Assembly (NCBI RefSeq): GCF_900156685.1
Contig: NZ_FTOJ01000004.1
Span: forward strand, 124,001-188,000
DNA from: Chryseobacterium piscicola
GTDB taxonomy: Bacteria > Bacteroidota > Bacteroidia > Flavobacteriales > Weeksellaceae
Direction of reading: 5' to 3'
Length of the DNA: 64,000 nt
Shown piece after piece: positions 16,738-25,576 of this stretch. The position numbers and the translations under genes were made by a program. Position 1 is the stretch's first letter; each line of letters starts with the position of its first letter. The notes beneath the pieces are model-generated. The model ran no database searches. It saw nothing but the letters and a program-made list of their open reading frames with translations, and was not told the origin of the DNA.

Positions 16738-17496
16738 ATGAATTTATTTAATCGAATTTTGCTTGGTACTGTTATCACTTTTGGTAGTATATATAGAGCT
16801 CAATATCTAAAAGTTGAATATGAAAGGACAGATTTACATGACACTAAGTTAAGCGGTGTTTCTCAAAAATTTGAAGATAAAGTAAACGCAAATCGAAAGA
16901 TACCACAAAAGTTTGTACTTTATTATGCTGATGGAAACGCATTCTATAAATCGATCCCAAGGACATCTTTCTCACATAATGCTGGTGATACAAGAAAAGA
17001 TGGAAATACGGTTCTACATAAAAAAGAGATTTATAAAGATGATGAATTAAAGGTTTATTATCATAAAAAAGATAAAGGCATTTATGGCTACTATAATTTT
17101 CCCAACATTAAAGAAGAGTTTTATGGCTATAAAGAGTCTAAATTTTCACAAATAGATTATAAAGAAGAAACGATACAAATAGACAACTACCCGTGTAAGT
17201 TAGTAGAGGTTAGTTTTGAGCATATGCCTGCTACAATTTATAAAATTTGGTATACGGAGGATATTCCAATTGTTGCAGGACCTAATGGTTTCAATGTTTT
17301 TCCAGGATTAGTTTTAAGGGTAGAGTGCGATACATTTGTACTGACTGCTGTTAAAATAAGTAATGATGGAAAGCTATCTGATATTGAAAAAATAGATCCT
17401 AAATTAAAAATTTACAAAAATGAGGAGCTTGATGCAAAGATGAAGGATGTAATGGAACGAGTAGGTAAAACGAGCACCGAAGAAATAAAGTTATAA
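16738..17496 (+). CDS. GLPGLI family protein (copy 2)
   Basis: 252 residues, tandem paralogue of the preceding gene with the same layout: signal peptide (cleavage near IYRAQ), QYLKVEYERTDL, FYGYKESKFSQIDYKEETI, a conserved Cys in NYPCKLVEVSF, KIWYTEDIPIVAGPNGF and the motif VFPGLVLRVE. The gap to the previous gene is 13 bp and to the next 7 bp, so the genes are co-transcribed. Divergence is spread evenly, indicating an old duplication. Function unknown; probably works with the receptor that follows. Confidence 0.88.
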   Translation: MNLFNRILLGTVITFGSIYRAQYLKVEYERTDLHDTKLSGVSQKFEDKVNANRKIPQKFVLYYADGNAFYKSIPRTSFSHNAGDTRKDGNTVLHKKEIYKDDELKVYYHKKDKGIYGYYNFPNIKEEFYGYKESKFSQIDYKEETIQIDNYPCKLVEVSFEHMPATIYKIWYTEDIPIVAGPNGFNVFPGLVLRVECDTFVLTAVKISNDGKLSDIEKIDPKLKIYKNEELDAKMKDVMERVGKTSTEEIKL

Positions 17497-17503
17497 GAAA
17501 AAA

Positions 17504-20065
17504 ATGAAGAAATATACCTCATTAATTTCCCTTTTTCTTATACATCTGTATTTTTCCCAACAAATAAAAATTCATGTAAGAGATTCTGATAAAGCCTTAA
17601 GTGATATCAACGTTCAGTTGCAGAAGTCCGGTAAAACTTTAGATTTTAAAAAAACGGATGATTCAGGAAACTGTACATTTTCAATTACAGAGCAAGGTAT
17701 TTTTACCGTGAAATTGAGTTCTATGCTATATAAGGCTAAAACGGTAGAAATTAACAGTACAGATAACAGTGATGTTACCATACAGCTTGAGAAACAAATT
17801 ACAGAAATAGAGGAAGTAGAAATAAAATCCCGTCCGGATATTGCTAAAATAAAAGGAGATACCATTGCTTTTAATATAAAATCGGTAAAAGACGGTACTG
17901 AAAGAACAGCTGAAGATATTATTAAAAAATTACCTGGTTTAGATATTAATGAAAACGGCAAAGTTTCGTTTAAAGGAAATCTCATTGGGCAGGTCTTGGT
18001 GGAAGGAAATGAGTTTTTTGGAAAAAACCATAAAATGGCGACTCAAAATCTTTCGGCCGATATGATTGAAGGTGTAGATATTTGGCAAAATTATACGACT
18101 ATCAGCGGAGGAAGTTCTACAGCGCTTAATTTAAAGCTGAAAGATGAGTTCAAAGGAAAAATTAAAGGGAATATAGAAGGGAATTACGGAACCGGAAATT
18201 CTTATTTTGGTCATTCAAATCTTTTTAAAATTAATAAATTTGGTAATCTTGCCTTGATTGCAGATGCCAATAATGTGGCAAAAGATCCTATAAGTTTTAT
18301 GGATTTTTATGAAATGAACAGTCAGGAAGAGGAGGGGAGCTCGGAAAACAGCAGTAAAGTAGATGTCCCAAGTTTTCTTAATAATGATGGTAGGGTTAAA
18401 TCTAAAGCCAATCAGTTCGGAGCTCTTCAATATTCAAAGGCGACAAAAAATTTCAGCATTTCGGCGTTTTCAATTTTCAATAGTGCCCAACTACAGAAGT
18501 TGTCATCAACGCAAAGAATGTTTTTTGATCCGCAGTACCAGAATTTAAATTTTAATGAGGAAAAATCTGAATCTAATAAAGGATTGCTTGGAACTGCTCA
18601 GGTTAAAATGAGAAAAACATTTGCAGATAAGAGTTTCCTGTACTACAATTTTGCATATAATTCTACTGATGATCATTTTGCGCAAAATATTAATCGGTTT
18701 GCGTCAGACCCTTTTTATTATGATATTGCCGATAAAGTAAGTAAAAGTAATTTTACCAATTCATTATTATGGAATAAGCCTTTTGAAAATTCAGAACTTA
18801 TTATAGCATTCAATCATCAAAGGAACAATTTTTCAGGAAATCTCAATATACTATCCAACGGAAAATTATTTTTTACAGATAGTGAGATTCTTTTGCAGGA
18901 TTATAATATTACTTCAGATAAATACACTTTCAACTTTTATTATAAAAATAGGAACAAGATTCTTAACTATGATTTTCAGTCGGGTTTCTCATACAAAAAT
19001 GACGAGTCTGAACTTAAAGAATTGATTTCTCAGGAGAGAGAAGATCTTTTTTTGAAAATGTATCATTATACCAACAGTTTCAGTTTGCATAAACAAATTG
19101 GCAAATTCACTTTGTCTGGCGCATTAAGTTCCCATTTTTTGTCAGTAAATACAGCAGAAAAACATTTTTTTGAAAAAAATATTAAAATTCGGTTTACTCC
19201 CAAAACTGTCGTTAGCATGGAATATGGTCTGGAATATTCCAACAGATATAATTTCCCAAGTTTATATCTTCTTCAGGAGAACCCCGTTTATGCTAAAGAT
19301 TTATCTTTTTCCAGAAACGCTAACCTCAATTTTGATACCCTCAACAATACAGAAAGTTTTAAGATTAACTGGAACAGATTTAATATTGAAAAAGGAAATC
19401 TTATGTTTGTGATTTTAACTTATGAAAAAAGTAAAAATTATTTTACTGCAAACGTTACCAATTACGGTTTGTTTTCAGAGTTGGGAAATGTTGTAGGAAA
19501 TTTTAGAGAGAGAAGTCTTTTTCTGCTTTCAAACGATAGAAGAATTCTGAAAAATTTAACTTTGAAATCGAAGTTTACCTGGTTGAATAATAAGTCGGAT
19601 AATTTCATTAATAGTCAACCAAATATTTCTACTATACAAAACATAGAAATATCACAAAGACTATCTTCAAACTTTAAAAAATCGTGGGTACAATTTGATG
19701 CGGGTTATACATTTACCAAATCTAAATTTCAACAGAGTTTATATGGCACTTCATCTGATCAGGAAAACATAAAACTTTCTTTAGGATTTCGAGCCATTAT
19801 CAGAAAGGAATGGCAGGTTAATGTTCTGGGGGATTACTTTATTCAAAAAACAGATTTTGCAAAACTTGAGAATGTTTTAATAGGAGGGCAGATTTCATAT
19901 AGAAAAGAGAAATCTGCTATAGAGTATAATCTTTATTTCAATAATATCTTAAACTTAACTTCTTTTCAGTATATCAATAGCTATTCAAGTCCTTTGGGTA
20001 TTGATGAGCAGTCGATTACCGCATTGCGAGGATACATTATTGCAGGAGTTAAATTTAATTTTTAA
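17504..20065 (+). CDS. TonB-receptor-like outer-membrane protein with carboxypeptidase-like regulatory domain
   Basis: 853 residues. Signal peptide (ends LYFSQ), then a carboxypeptidase-regulatory-like beta sandwich (about 22-95), then a plug-like segment (about 108-220: GDTIAFNIKSVKDGTERTAE, DIIKKLPGLDINENGKVSFK, VLVEGNEFFGKNHK) and a long beta-barrel to the C-terminus. This is the receptor class usually found beside GLPGLI genes. No clear TonB box was seen, so energy coupling is uncertain. It is the last gene of the operon and is followed at once by a terminator. Probable role: import or export of a peptide or other ligand together with the GLPGLI pair and the small peptide. Confidence 0.88.
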   Translation: MKKYTSLISLFLIHLYFSQQIKIHVRDSDKALSDINVQLQKSGKTLDFKKTDDSGNCTFSITEQGIFTVKLSSMLYKAKTVEINSTDNSDVTIQLEKQITEIEEVEIKSRPDIAKIKGDTIAFNIKSVKDGTERTAEDIIKKLPGLDINENGKVSFKGNLIGQVLVEGNEFFGKNHKMATQNLSADMIEGVDIWQNYTTISGGSSTALNLKLKDEFKGKIKGNIEGNYGTGNSYFGHSNLFKINKFGNLALIADANNVAKDPISFMDFYEMNSQEEEGSSENSSKVDVPSFLNNDGRVKSKANQFGALQYSKATKNFSISAFSIFNSAQLQKLSSTQRMFFDPQYQNLNFNEEKSESNKGLLGTAQVKMRKTFADKSFLYYNFAYNSTDDHFAQNINRFASDPFYYDIADKVSKSNFTNSLLWNKPFENSELIIAFNHQRNNFSGNLNILSNGKLFFTDSEILLQDYNITSDKYTFNFYYKNRNKILNYDFQSGFSYKNDESELKELISQEREDLFLKMYHYTNSFSLHKQIGKFTLSGALSSHFLSVNTAEKHFFEKNIKIRFTPKTVVSMEYGLEYSNRYNFPSLYLLQENPVYAKDLSFSRNANLNFDTLNNTESFKINWNRFNIEKGNLMFVILTYEKSKNYFTANVTNYGLFSELGNVVGNFRERSLFLLSNDRRILKNLTLKSKFTWLNNKSDNFINSQPNISTIQNIEISQRLSSNFKKSWVQFDAGYTFTKSKFQQSLYGTSSDQENIKLSLGFRAIIRKEWQVNVLGDYFIQKTDFAKLENVLIGGQISYRKEKSAIEYNLYFNNILNLTSFQYINSYSSPLGIDEQSITALRGYIIAGVKFNF

Positions 20066-20071
20066 ATAAAG

Positions 20072-20105
20072 AAAACCATCTTAAATTCAGATGGTTTTGG
20101 TTTTT
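20072..20105. terminator. Terminator at the end of the GLPGLI/receptor operon
   Basis: Stem AAAACCATCT (20072-20081) with AGATGGTTTT (20089-20098), 7-nt loop, then T-rich. It overlaps the last codons of the convergent YkvA gene and may serve both. Confidence 0.85.
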
Positions 20106-20445
20106 ATTCTACAATTTCAGCGTCAATGGTTTTCATGTCGCCATTCATTCTTCTTTCTGCTTCCCAAAGAAGGAATTTGTCAACTTCTCTCAGCAGTTTT
20201 GGTATCATTAATGATAATACCGCTAAATCATCTAAAACACCAGCCACCACAATAAAATCTGGAATAACATCGATAGGGGAAATTACATACAAAAGACCAA
20301 TCAAAGGTAAAATAAGATTGATTGATTTTACAGGATATTGTCCCTTTCTCCACATATTCACCATTCGGAATATGTCCGGAATCTTTTTTACAAAGCCTTT
20401 GTGAGCTATAGCTTCCTTAGCAAGATTAAGTTTAGAATATTTCAT
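20104..20445 (-). CDS. YkvA family (DUF1232) membrane protein
   Basis: 113 residues. The central hydrophobic part contains the family signature LLYVISPIDVIPDFIVVAGV followed by LDDLAVLSLMIPKL. Proteins of this family are small predicted inner-membrane proteins of unknown function. It is a single gene convergent with the receptor operon; the 148 bp upstream hold no other gene. Confidence 0.88.
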   Translation of the reverse strand: MKYSKLNLAKEAIAHKGFVKKIPDIFRMVNMWRKGQYPVKSINLILPLIGLLYVISPIDVIPDFIVVAGVLDDLAVLSLMIPKLLREVDKFLLWEAERRMNGDMKTIDAEIVE

Positions 20446-20592
20446 TTTTCGTTTGTGTTATTTATTTTTAACTCTTTATAATTCGCAAATTCTGTACCAG
20501 CAAATAATAAAATTTGTTAATAAAATTTTAGGTGTCTAAAATACATATTTTTAGATACTAAGCGCTCATTATTTATGAAATATTATGAATGA

Positions 20593-21132
20593 TTAATTAA
20601 TGATGTTATCTATGAATTGATGCACAGACTTGGCGTTCCAATCTCTTGCAGCATCTTCTTTGATGATTATTCTTCCGTTTTTATCCAGCAAAAAAGTGGT
20701 AGGGAAAGCTTTAGGAAGAATTTTTTCGGAAATCGGGCTTTGAGCAATGTAAACCGGAACATCGTAATTATTTTCTTTCAAAAATTTTCTTACGGCATCT
20801 TCTTCATCATTCATTGCAATCAAAACAAAATTCACATGACCTTTTCTGCCATTATACAATTTTTGTATCGATGGCCATTCTTTTCTGCACGGAGGGCACC
20901 AAGTTCCCCAAAAATTCAAAAACATCGGTTTGTCTTTAAAATTTTTCAGATTGGTACTTGCTGTATTGATGCCCTTTAGATCTATATCATAATCTTCTGG
21001 TGAGATGTGTACCGCTTTTTCAATAGCAGCAATAGGGAAGAGGGTTTCTTGTAGTTTATCTTTCAGTCCTGGAATGAAGAAAACAGCTCCAAGAATAAGA
21101 AGAATAACAACATAGACTATATTTTTTTTCAT
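20593..21132 (-). CDS. TlpA/ResA-like thiol-disulfide oxidoreductase
   Basis: 179 residues: an N-terminal membrane anchor (about 4-21) and a periplasmic thioredoxin fold. The redox motif is WCPPC with Cys79 and Cys82, after FLNFWGT, and the cis-Pro segment is FPTTFLLDKNGRI. It reduces or isomerises disulfides outside the cytoplasm. It lies 28 bp after a second thioredoxin-like gene and downstream of aroC, probably on one transcript. Confidence 0.92.
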   Translation of the reverse strand: MKKNIVYVVILLILGAVFFIPGLKDKLQETLFPIAAIEKAVHISPEDYDIDLKGINTASTNLKNFKDKPMFLNFWGTWCPPCRKEWPSIQKLYNGRKGHVNFVLIAMNDEEDAVRKFLKENNYDVPVYIAQSPISEKILPKAFPTTFLLDKNGRIIIKEDAARDWNAKSVHQFIDNIIN

Positions 21133-21160
21133 AAGTATATTTTAGCAATTTGATTGTTAT

Positions 21161-21724
21161 TTATAGAAGTTCCAAAATTTCTTCTACTGCATCTTTGCCT
21201 CTGTTTTTGGCGTAATACAATTGCAGATCATTGTAAAAAGTTTCTCTAGGATATGCTTCAGGATCAGCTTTAAATTTAAGTAAAAGTTCGTTTCCGAATT
21301 TCGGACGAGGTCCCCAAGTATTTTTTACGCTAAAATCTTCGTTTAAAATCAAAACTTTCGGGATAGATTCTGTCTCGTTCGTCAAAAACTGATTAATTAG
21401 GCTTTTGTCGCTGTCTCTCAGAAAAATTCTTACTTCATTGTGATTTTCAAAAAAATTCACCAAAGCCGGAACTGTAGCACTTGCATCACCACACCAAGCT
21501 TCGGAAATGATTAAAATTTTTCCGGAGAAATTTTTAGACTTTAATGTATTGATTTGATTGTTGTCGACGACAAATTTTTTCAGCGTTCTCTCCATCCTCG
21601 TAATTCCCAGTTCATAATACATTTTATATTCCGAATCTTGCGGAGTTGAAGGGTTTTCAAGTCTTTGATGGGCAATTTGAAGATATTCTTCAAAAGAAAT
21701 TGCTTTATCCCAGTAATTTTTCAT
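21161..21724 (-). CDS. Thioredoxin family protein with single-Cys WCGD motif
   Basis: 187 residues, no signal peptide. The thioredoxin-like core has AWCGDAS with Cys78; the second active-site cysteine is replaced (Cys-Gly-Asp-Ala), so a classical dithiol exchange is not possible. The cis-Pro segment is ESIPKVLILNEDF and a family-specific WGPRPKFGNELL follows. This is a common cytoplasmic protein of Bacteroidota and Bacillota whose reaction is unknown. It sits 15 bp after aroC and before a TlpA-like gene. Confidence 0.88.
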   Translation of the reverse strand: MKNYWDKAISFEEYLQIAHQRLENPSTPQDSEYKMYYELGITRMERTLKKFVVDNNQINTLKSKNFSGKILIISEAWCGDASATVPALVNFFENHNEVRIFLRDSDKSLINQFLTNETESIPKVLILNEDFSVKNTWGPRPKFGNELLLKFKADPEAYPRETFYNDLQLYYAKNRGKDAVEEILELL

Positions 21725-21739
21725 TACTAAATATTTTTA

Positions 21740-22810
21740 TTAAAATTGATTGATATTTCTTGTTTTATTGATCAAAAATAAATCTGCCAAAACAAAGGCA
21801 GCAAGTGCTTCCACTACAGGCACAGCTCTTGGCAAAACGCAGGCATCGTGTCTTCCTTTGCCTTCTACAATTATTTTTTCGCCGTCTTTATTTACGCTTT
21901 CCTGAGGCCGTAAAATTGTGGCAACAGGTTTGAAAGCAATTCTGAAATAAATATCCATTCCATTTGAAATTCCTCCTTGAATTCCTCCCGAGAGATTAGA
22001 TTTGGTAGTAAAATCTGTATTGAATTCGTCATTATGCTCACTTCCTGTCATCTTCGCACCACAAAATCCGCTGCCATATTCAAAACCTTTGCATGCATTG
22101 ATGTTGAGCATCGCTTTTGCCAATTCTGCCTGTAATTTAGAGAAAACAGGCTCGCCAATTCCTACCGGAACATTTTTGATGACACAGGTAATGGTTCCTC
22201 CAATGGTATTGCCTTCTTTTTTTATTTCCTTAATTTTTGAAATCATTTTTTCTGCAGTTTCGGCATCTGGGCAACGTACTTCATTACTTTCAGTTTTCGA
22301 AAAATCAAGAGCTTGATACGGTTTTTCACAGAAAATTTCGCCAACTGAAGATACGTACGCATTAATCTCAAATTCTGGTAAAAGCTGTTTTGCTAATGCT
22401 CCTGCTACTACCCAATTGATGGTTTCTCTGGCAGAAGACTTTCCGCCTCCACGGTAATCTCTGGTGCCAAATTTTTGGTCATAAGTAAAATCTGCATGGC
22501 TTGGGCGATAAGAATTGGCGATATGATTGTAATCTTTTGATTTTTGATTTTCGTTTTCAATTGTAAACCCGATAGGAGTTCCCGTAGTTTTTCCTTCAAA
22601 AATACCGGAAAGAAACTTTACAGTATCACTCTCTTTTCTTTGCGTAACAATTGCAGACTGACCTGGTTTTCTTCGATCCAATTCGTATTGAATCTTTTCA
22701 AAATCAAGTTCCAAACCTGCTGGAAAATTGTTGATAATACCGCCGTAAGCTGCACCATGGCTCTCGCCAAATGTGGTTAAGCTGAGAAAATTTCCTAAAC
22801 TATTAAACAT
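21740..22810 (-). CDS. aroC: Chorismate synthase
   Basis: 356 residues, full length. Typical features are [20 protein letters not shown] at the start, [58 protein letters not shown] and [18 protein letters not shown] at the end. It converts EPSP to chorismate, the last shared step of aromatic amino-acid synthesis, using reduced FMN. A -7 box lies 4 nt before its ATG. It heads an aroC-thioredoxin-tlpA transcript. Confidence 0.97.
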   Translation of the reverse strand: MFNSLGNFLSLTTFGESHGAAYGGIINNFPAGLELDFEKIQYELDRRKPGQSAIVTQRKESDTVKFLSGIFEGKTTGTPIGFTIENENQKSKDYNHIANSYRPSHADFTYDQKFGTRDYRGGGKSSARETINWVVAGALAKQLLPEFEINAYVSSVGEIFCEKPYQALDFSKTESNEVRCPDAETAEKMISKIKEIKKEGNTIGGTITCVIKNVPVGIGEPVFSKLQAELAKAMLNINACKGFEYGSGFCGAKMTGSEHNDEFNTDFTTKSNLSGGIQGGISNGMDIYFRIAFKPVATILRPQESVNKDGEKIIVEGKGRHDACVLPRAVPVVEALAAFVLADLFLINKTRNINQF

Positions 22811-22814
22811 AATA

Positions 22815-22822
22815 CAAAATTA
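22815..22822 (-). promoter_or_regulatory. -7 box of aroC, leaderless arrangement
   Basis: Minus-strand TAATTTTG ends 4 nt before the ATG. No -33 TTG was seen at the usual distance. Confidence 0.5.
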
Positions 22823-22849
22823 CCTAATTTAATTTAGATTAGAAAAAAC

Positions 22850-24496
22850 TTAGTTCTCTTGTTGATAGTTGCTCTGTATGGTTTTTATAGCGTTATCCAA
22901 TTCCTTTTTTTCTTGATTGCTTAGTTTTTTCCAGATAAAACCTCTTTTTAGGTTTTTAGAATCTATCAATTGAGGTGAAATTCCGAAGTTTTTATAATTA
23001 AACATAAAACTTTCGGAAATTGCGGGAACAGGAGTTTCAAAATTGAAAGGATATTTTTTTGAAACATTTACTTTTACATTTCCGATTTTAAATGACTCAA
23101 AATCGGTTGGCTGATATTCTGAAGGCTTATAAAACTGAATGATTTCAAATTTTCCCATTGTATTTCCCAATCTGAAACTAGGGATTAAGATTCTCAGAAT
23201 CTGAGGATTAATAAAAAAAGATAAAACAAGCAAGCTACCAACCGCACAAACAGTAAATGAGATTTTTCTTAGATTTTCACTATATAAAACCGCTAAAATT
23301 ATAATGGGGAAAACATCAAGAAAAAATCTGTATTGTGCAGAAAACGATATTATAAGGATTGATTTTGTTACAAGAGATAAAAATAAAATTAAATGAATTT
23401 TTTCTTTTTTAATGAAAGAGAATATTCCATAAAACAATAAAAAAATGATCAAACCAATATTAAAAACCGATTTTATTCCCTGAAGAAAAAGCCATTTCGT
23501 AATTTTTTCTTGAAAAGAAAAGTGGGCAATTTGTTGTAAAGAATATTGGGCATCATAAGTTTTTAAAAGTGCATATTCTGAGCTCATTTTCATTATTTCC
23601 GGATTGGGCTTCCAAGGCAAATTTAAATCAAATAATGCCATAGGAAATAATGGATACCCGAATACCCAAAGGTTTTTAATGATATATATCCCGAAAATTA
23701 GAAATCCAGGAAGTATTGCTTTCAATGAAATCTTTTTTTCTATTATCATCATTATAATAATAAAAAGGGGCAACCAAATCATCGTTGGCTTTATTGTAAA
23801 AGCAAAAATCCCAAAGGCAAGTAAGCTTGAATTAATTTTTGTCTTACCCAAAATTTCATTGATAATAATTAAAGAAAAAATAAAAGCCGGAAGATCGGGG
23901 CTGGGTGACTGGCTAAATAGCAGCATAGCAGGAACAAAGCTCAGGTGAATCCATCTTTTAGTCTCGAAAATGTAGATGAGATAAGCAATTAACAAAATAA
24001 GATTAATTCTTAAAAATGGATCTGATAGATGAGAAAATCCCGATTGTAAAATATGCCAAGAAGACATCTGCCCCAAAGTGAGGTCTAGATTTGAAATTCC
24101 TTTTACCAACCCAAATTCTCGCAGCCATTTGATTGTAGGAACGTAATATCCAAAGTGATCTAGGATAAAAGGATAGAAGCTCGCACAAAAAATACAGATT
24201 AACGCAAAAACATAAAACAGAAGATTTGTTTTTTTGAAAAAACATAAAAAATCTTTATAAGTATGATTTTTTATAAAGAAAAATAATCCTATAAAAAGAA
24301 TTAAAATTTCAAGATAAATAGTAAAACCTGTGAAAAAGGATAAAATATTTAGAAAAACAGTTAAACAAAAAATTCCCGAAAACAATTTTCCTGAAATACC
24401 GTCGCAAATTTTTAAATTGAAATTTTTTTCAGCAACGGTTCCCCAGCTAAATATTGTAGGTAGAATTATAAGAAGCGAAAACAGTAATAAAACCAT
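22850..24496 (-). CDS. Polytopic membrane protein, glycosyltransferase-C-like (LIC_10190 type)
   Basis: 548 residues with about 12 hydrophobic helices. The part after helix 4, with SFYPFILDHFGYYVPTIKWL followed by REFGLVKGISNLDLTLGQMS, resembles the large loop of dolichol-phosphate-sugar-dependent (GT-C/GT39-like) transferases, and the FILDHFGYY segment carries an acidic residue where such enzymes have a catalytic Asp. The C-terminal 100 residues are soluble. From memory it matches the family named LIC_10190, of unknown substrate. It lies directly behind the terminator of the lipoprotein gene. A role in envelope glycan or glycoprotein assembly is inferred. Confidence 0.7.
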   Translation of the reverse strand: MVLLLFSLLIILPTIFSWGTVAEKNFNLKICDGISGKLFSGIFCLTVFLNILSFFTGFTIYLEILILFIGLFFFIKNHTYKDFLCFFKKTNLLFYVFALICIFCASFYPFILDHFGYYVPTIKWLREFGLVKGISNLDLTLGQMSSWHILQSGFSHLSDPFLRINLILLIAYLIYIFETKRWIHLSFVPAMLLFSQSPSPDLPAFIFSLIIINEILGKTKINSSLLAFGIFAFTIKPTMIWLPLFIIIMMIIEKKISLKAILPGFLIFGIYIIKNLWVFGYPLFPMALFDLNLPWKPNPEIMKMSSEYALLKTYDAQYSLQQIAHFSFQEKITKWLFLQGIKSVFNIGLIIFLLFYGIFSFIKKEKIHLILFLSLVTKSILIISFSAQYRFFLDVFPIIILAVLYSENLRKISFTVCAVGSLLVLSFFINPQILRILIPSFRLGNTMGKFEIIQFYKPSEYQPTDFESFKIGNVKVNVSKKYPFNFETPVPAISESFMFNYKNFGISPQLIDSKNLKRGFIWKKLSNQEKKELDNAIKTIQSNYQQEN

Positions 24497-24531
24497 AAAA
24501 ATAAAGATTGCTTAAAAATAAGCAATCTTTA
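24497..24531 (-). terminator. Terminator of the glycine-zipper lipoprotein gene
   Basis: A perfect 13-bp stem (24502-24514 with 24519-24531), loop AAAA, and on the minus strand a following T run. It lies immediately before the ATG of the next gene. Confidence 0.85.
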
Positions 24532-24566
24532 TTAAGAAAATATATAAATGTGATTTGGTGTAATTA

Positions 24567-25106
24567 TTACTTTGGCTGTACACGACCGTCTTTTCTGTCA
24601 CCAGATCTACCTATGGTATACCCAGTAGCGCCACCTACTACACCACCAATAACAGCGCCCAGTCCCCTGTTTTTCTTACTAATAATAGCACCAGCAGCAG
24701 CTCCACCTACGGTACCAATAATGGTGCCCTTAGCGGCCTTACTCATTCCTTTTTTTTGGGTAGTACCCTGCGAAGTACCCGATCCGTTACTTGCAACTGC
24801 TCCTGAAGAACTAGAAGAAGGGTTGTTTCTATATACCGTACGGGTTTCTTTAATTATTTGTGGTTTTGCTGCAACAGCTGCTGCTGCCTTATTTTTTTCT
24901 ACTAGCGCTATACTATCGCTTCTTTTTTGAGTGTCGTATGCCATTCTTTCTTTTTCAATAGCTAGCTTTTGCTTTTCTATATCTAATTGTCTAGCTTGGA
25001 ATTCCAATTTTTGTTGCTCTAAAGTTTGCTCAGCAATTTTATCGTCTTTTTTACAAGCCGTGAATAAAAATACGGATAACAAACCTGAAACTATAATCTT
25101 TTTCAT
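24567..25106 (-). CDS. Lipoprotein with coiled coil and glycine-zipper domain
   Basis: 179 residues. The lipobox LFTAC places the lipidated Cys at residue 18. A charged helix follows (about 25-70, with repeated EKQKLAIEKERMA) and predicts a coiled coil. A Ser/Gly-rich linker leads to a C-terminal glycine zipper of the YMGG type (GTIIGTVGGAAAGAIISKK, GLGAVIGGVVGGATGYTIG). Such domains insert in or associate with membranes. Single gene with its own terminator; function unknown, envelope-associated. Confidence 0.85.
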   Translation of the reverse strand: MKKIIVSGLLSVFLFTACKKDDKIAEQTLEQQKLEFQARQLDIEKQKLAIEKERMAYDTQKRSDSIALVEKNKAAAAVAAKPQIIKETRTVYRNNPSSSSSGAVASNGSGTSQGTTQKKGMSKAAKGTIIGTVGGAAAGAIISKKNRGLGAVIGGVVGGATGYTIGRSGDRKDGRVQPK

Positions 25107-25290
25107 AACTCAAATTTTATATTCAAAATACATTTTGAATGTTTATAATTGCTTAATTTCAATTATGAAGCCAATAGTAAGTTAAAGAAACGTTAAAGGT
25201 AAAATTAGAAGATTAAATATGTGTTTAATATGATTTTTAAGAAGAATAAAAAATTTCAGGAATTGTTTTTGGTTGCATTTCAATACAACT

Positions 25291-25485
25291 CTATTTATTT
25301 TTCATGTATTCAATAAGATCAATATAATCTTCAAAATTTAATATCATTTCAGATTTTCCATTCTTTGTAATTACTTCATTTGTATAGCAAGTAGTACAAA
25401 TTTTTATCAACTTTAGGATTTTATCAAATTGTTTACATGCTATTTTTAGCAAATAAGAAAAATATTTTTCAATAGTTTTTTCCAC
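25291..25485 (-). pseudogene. Possible remnant of a Phd/YefM-type antitoxin
   Basis: A short frame of 64 codons starting with GTG. Its end (TNEVITKNGKSEMILNFEDY) resembles the C-terminal half of Phd/YefM antitoxins, which read roughly (V)ITKNGKPxAVLxSxEDY. The N-terminal part does not fit the family well and no toxin gene is next to it, so it is either a decayed antitoxin or chance. The rest of 25107-25541 is AT-rich and holds nothing else that I can see. Confidence 0.3.
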
Positions 25486-25541
25486 AATACAACAATCAAT
25501 TTCATCAATTACAAAAAGTAACTAATGAATTTTATTAGCTT

Positions 25542-25549
25542 TAAATTTG
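25542..25549 (+). promoter_or_regulatory. -7 box of the flavin monooxygenase gene
   Basis: TAAATTTG followed by C; leader about 22 nt to the ATG at 25577. It overlaps a possible upstream TTG start at 25547, which argues for the later start. Confidence 0.5.
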
Positions 25550-25576
25550 CTTGGTTTTAAACCTAACATTAATAAT

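Noticed and set aside
15082..20065. Considered as a classical siderophore or sugar uptake (SusCD) locus
   Set aside because: There is no SusD-like lipoprotein, no clear TonB box and no glycan or siderophore enzyme gene in the unit.
24508..24930. A 140-codon open frame rich in Pro and Ala antisense to the glycine-zipper lipoprotein
   Set aside because: It is the reverse reading of the Gly/Ala-rich lipoprotein gene, which has a lipobox, coiled coil and terminator.
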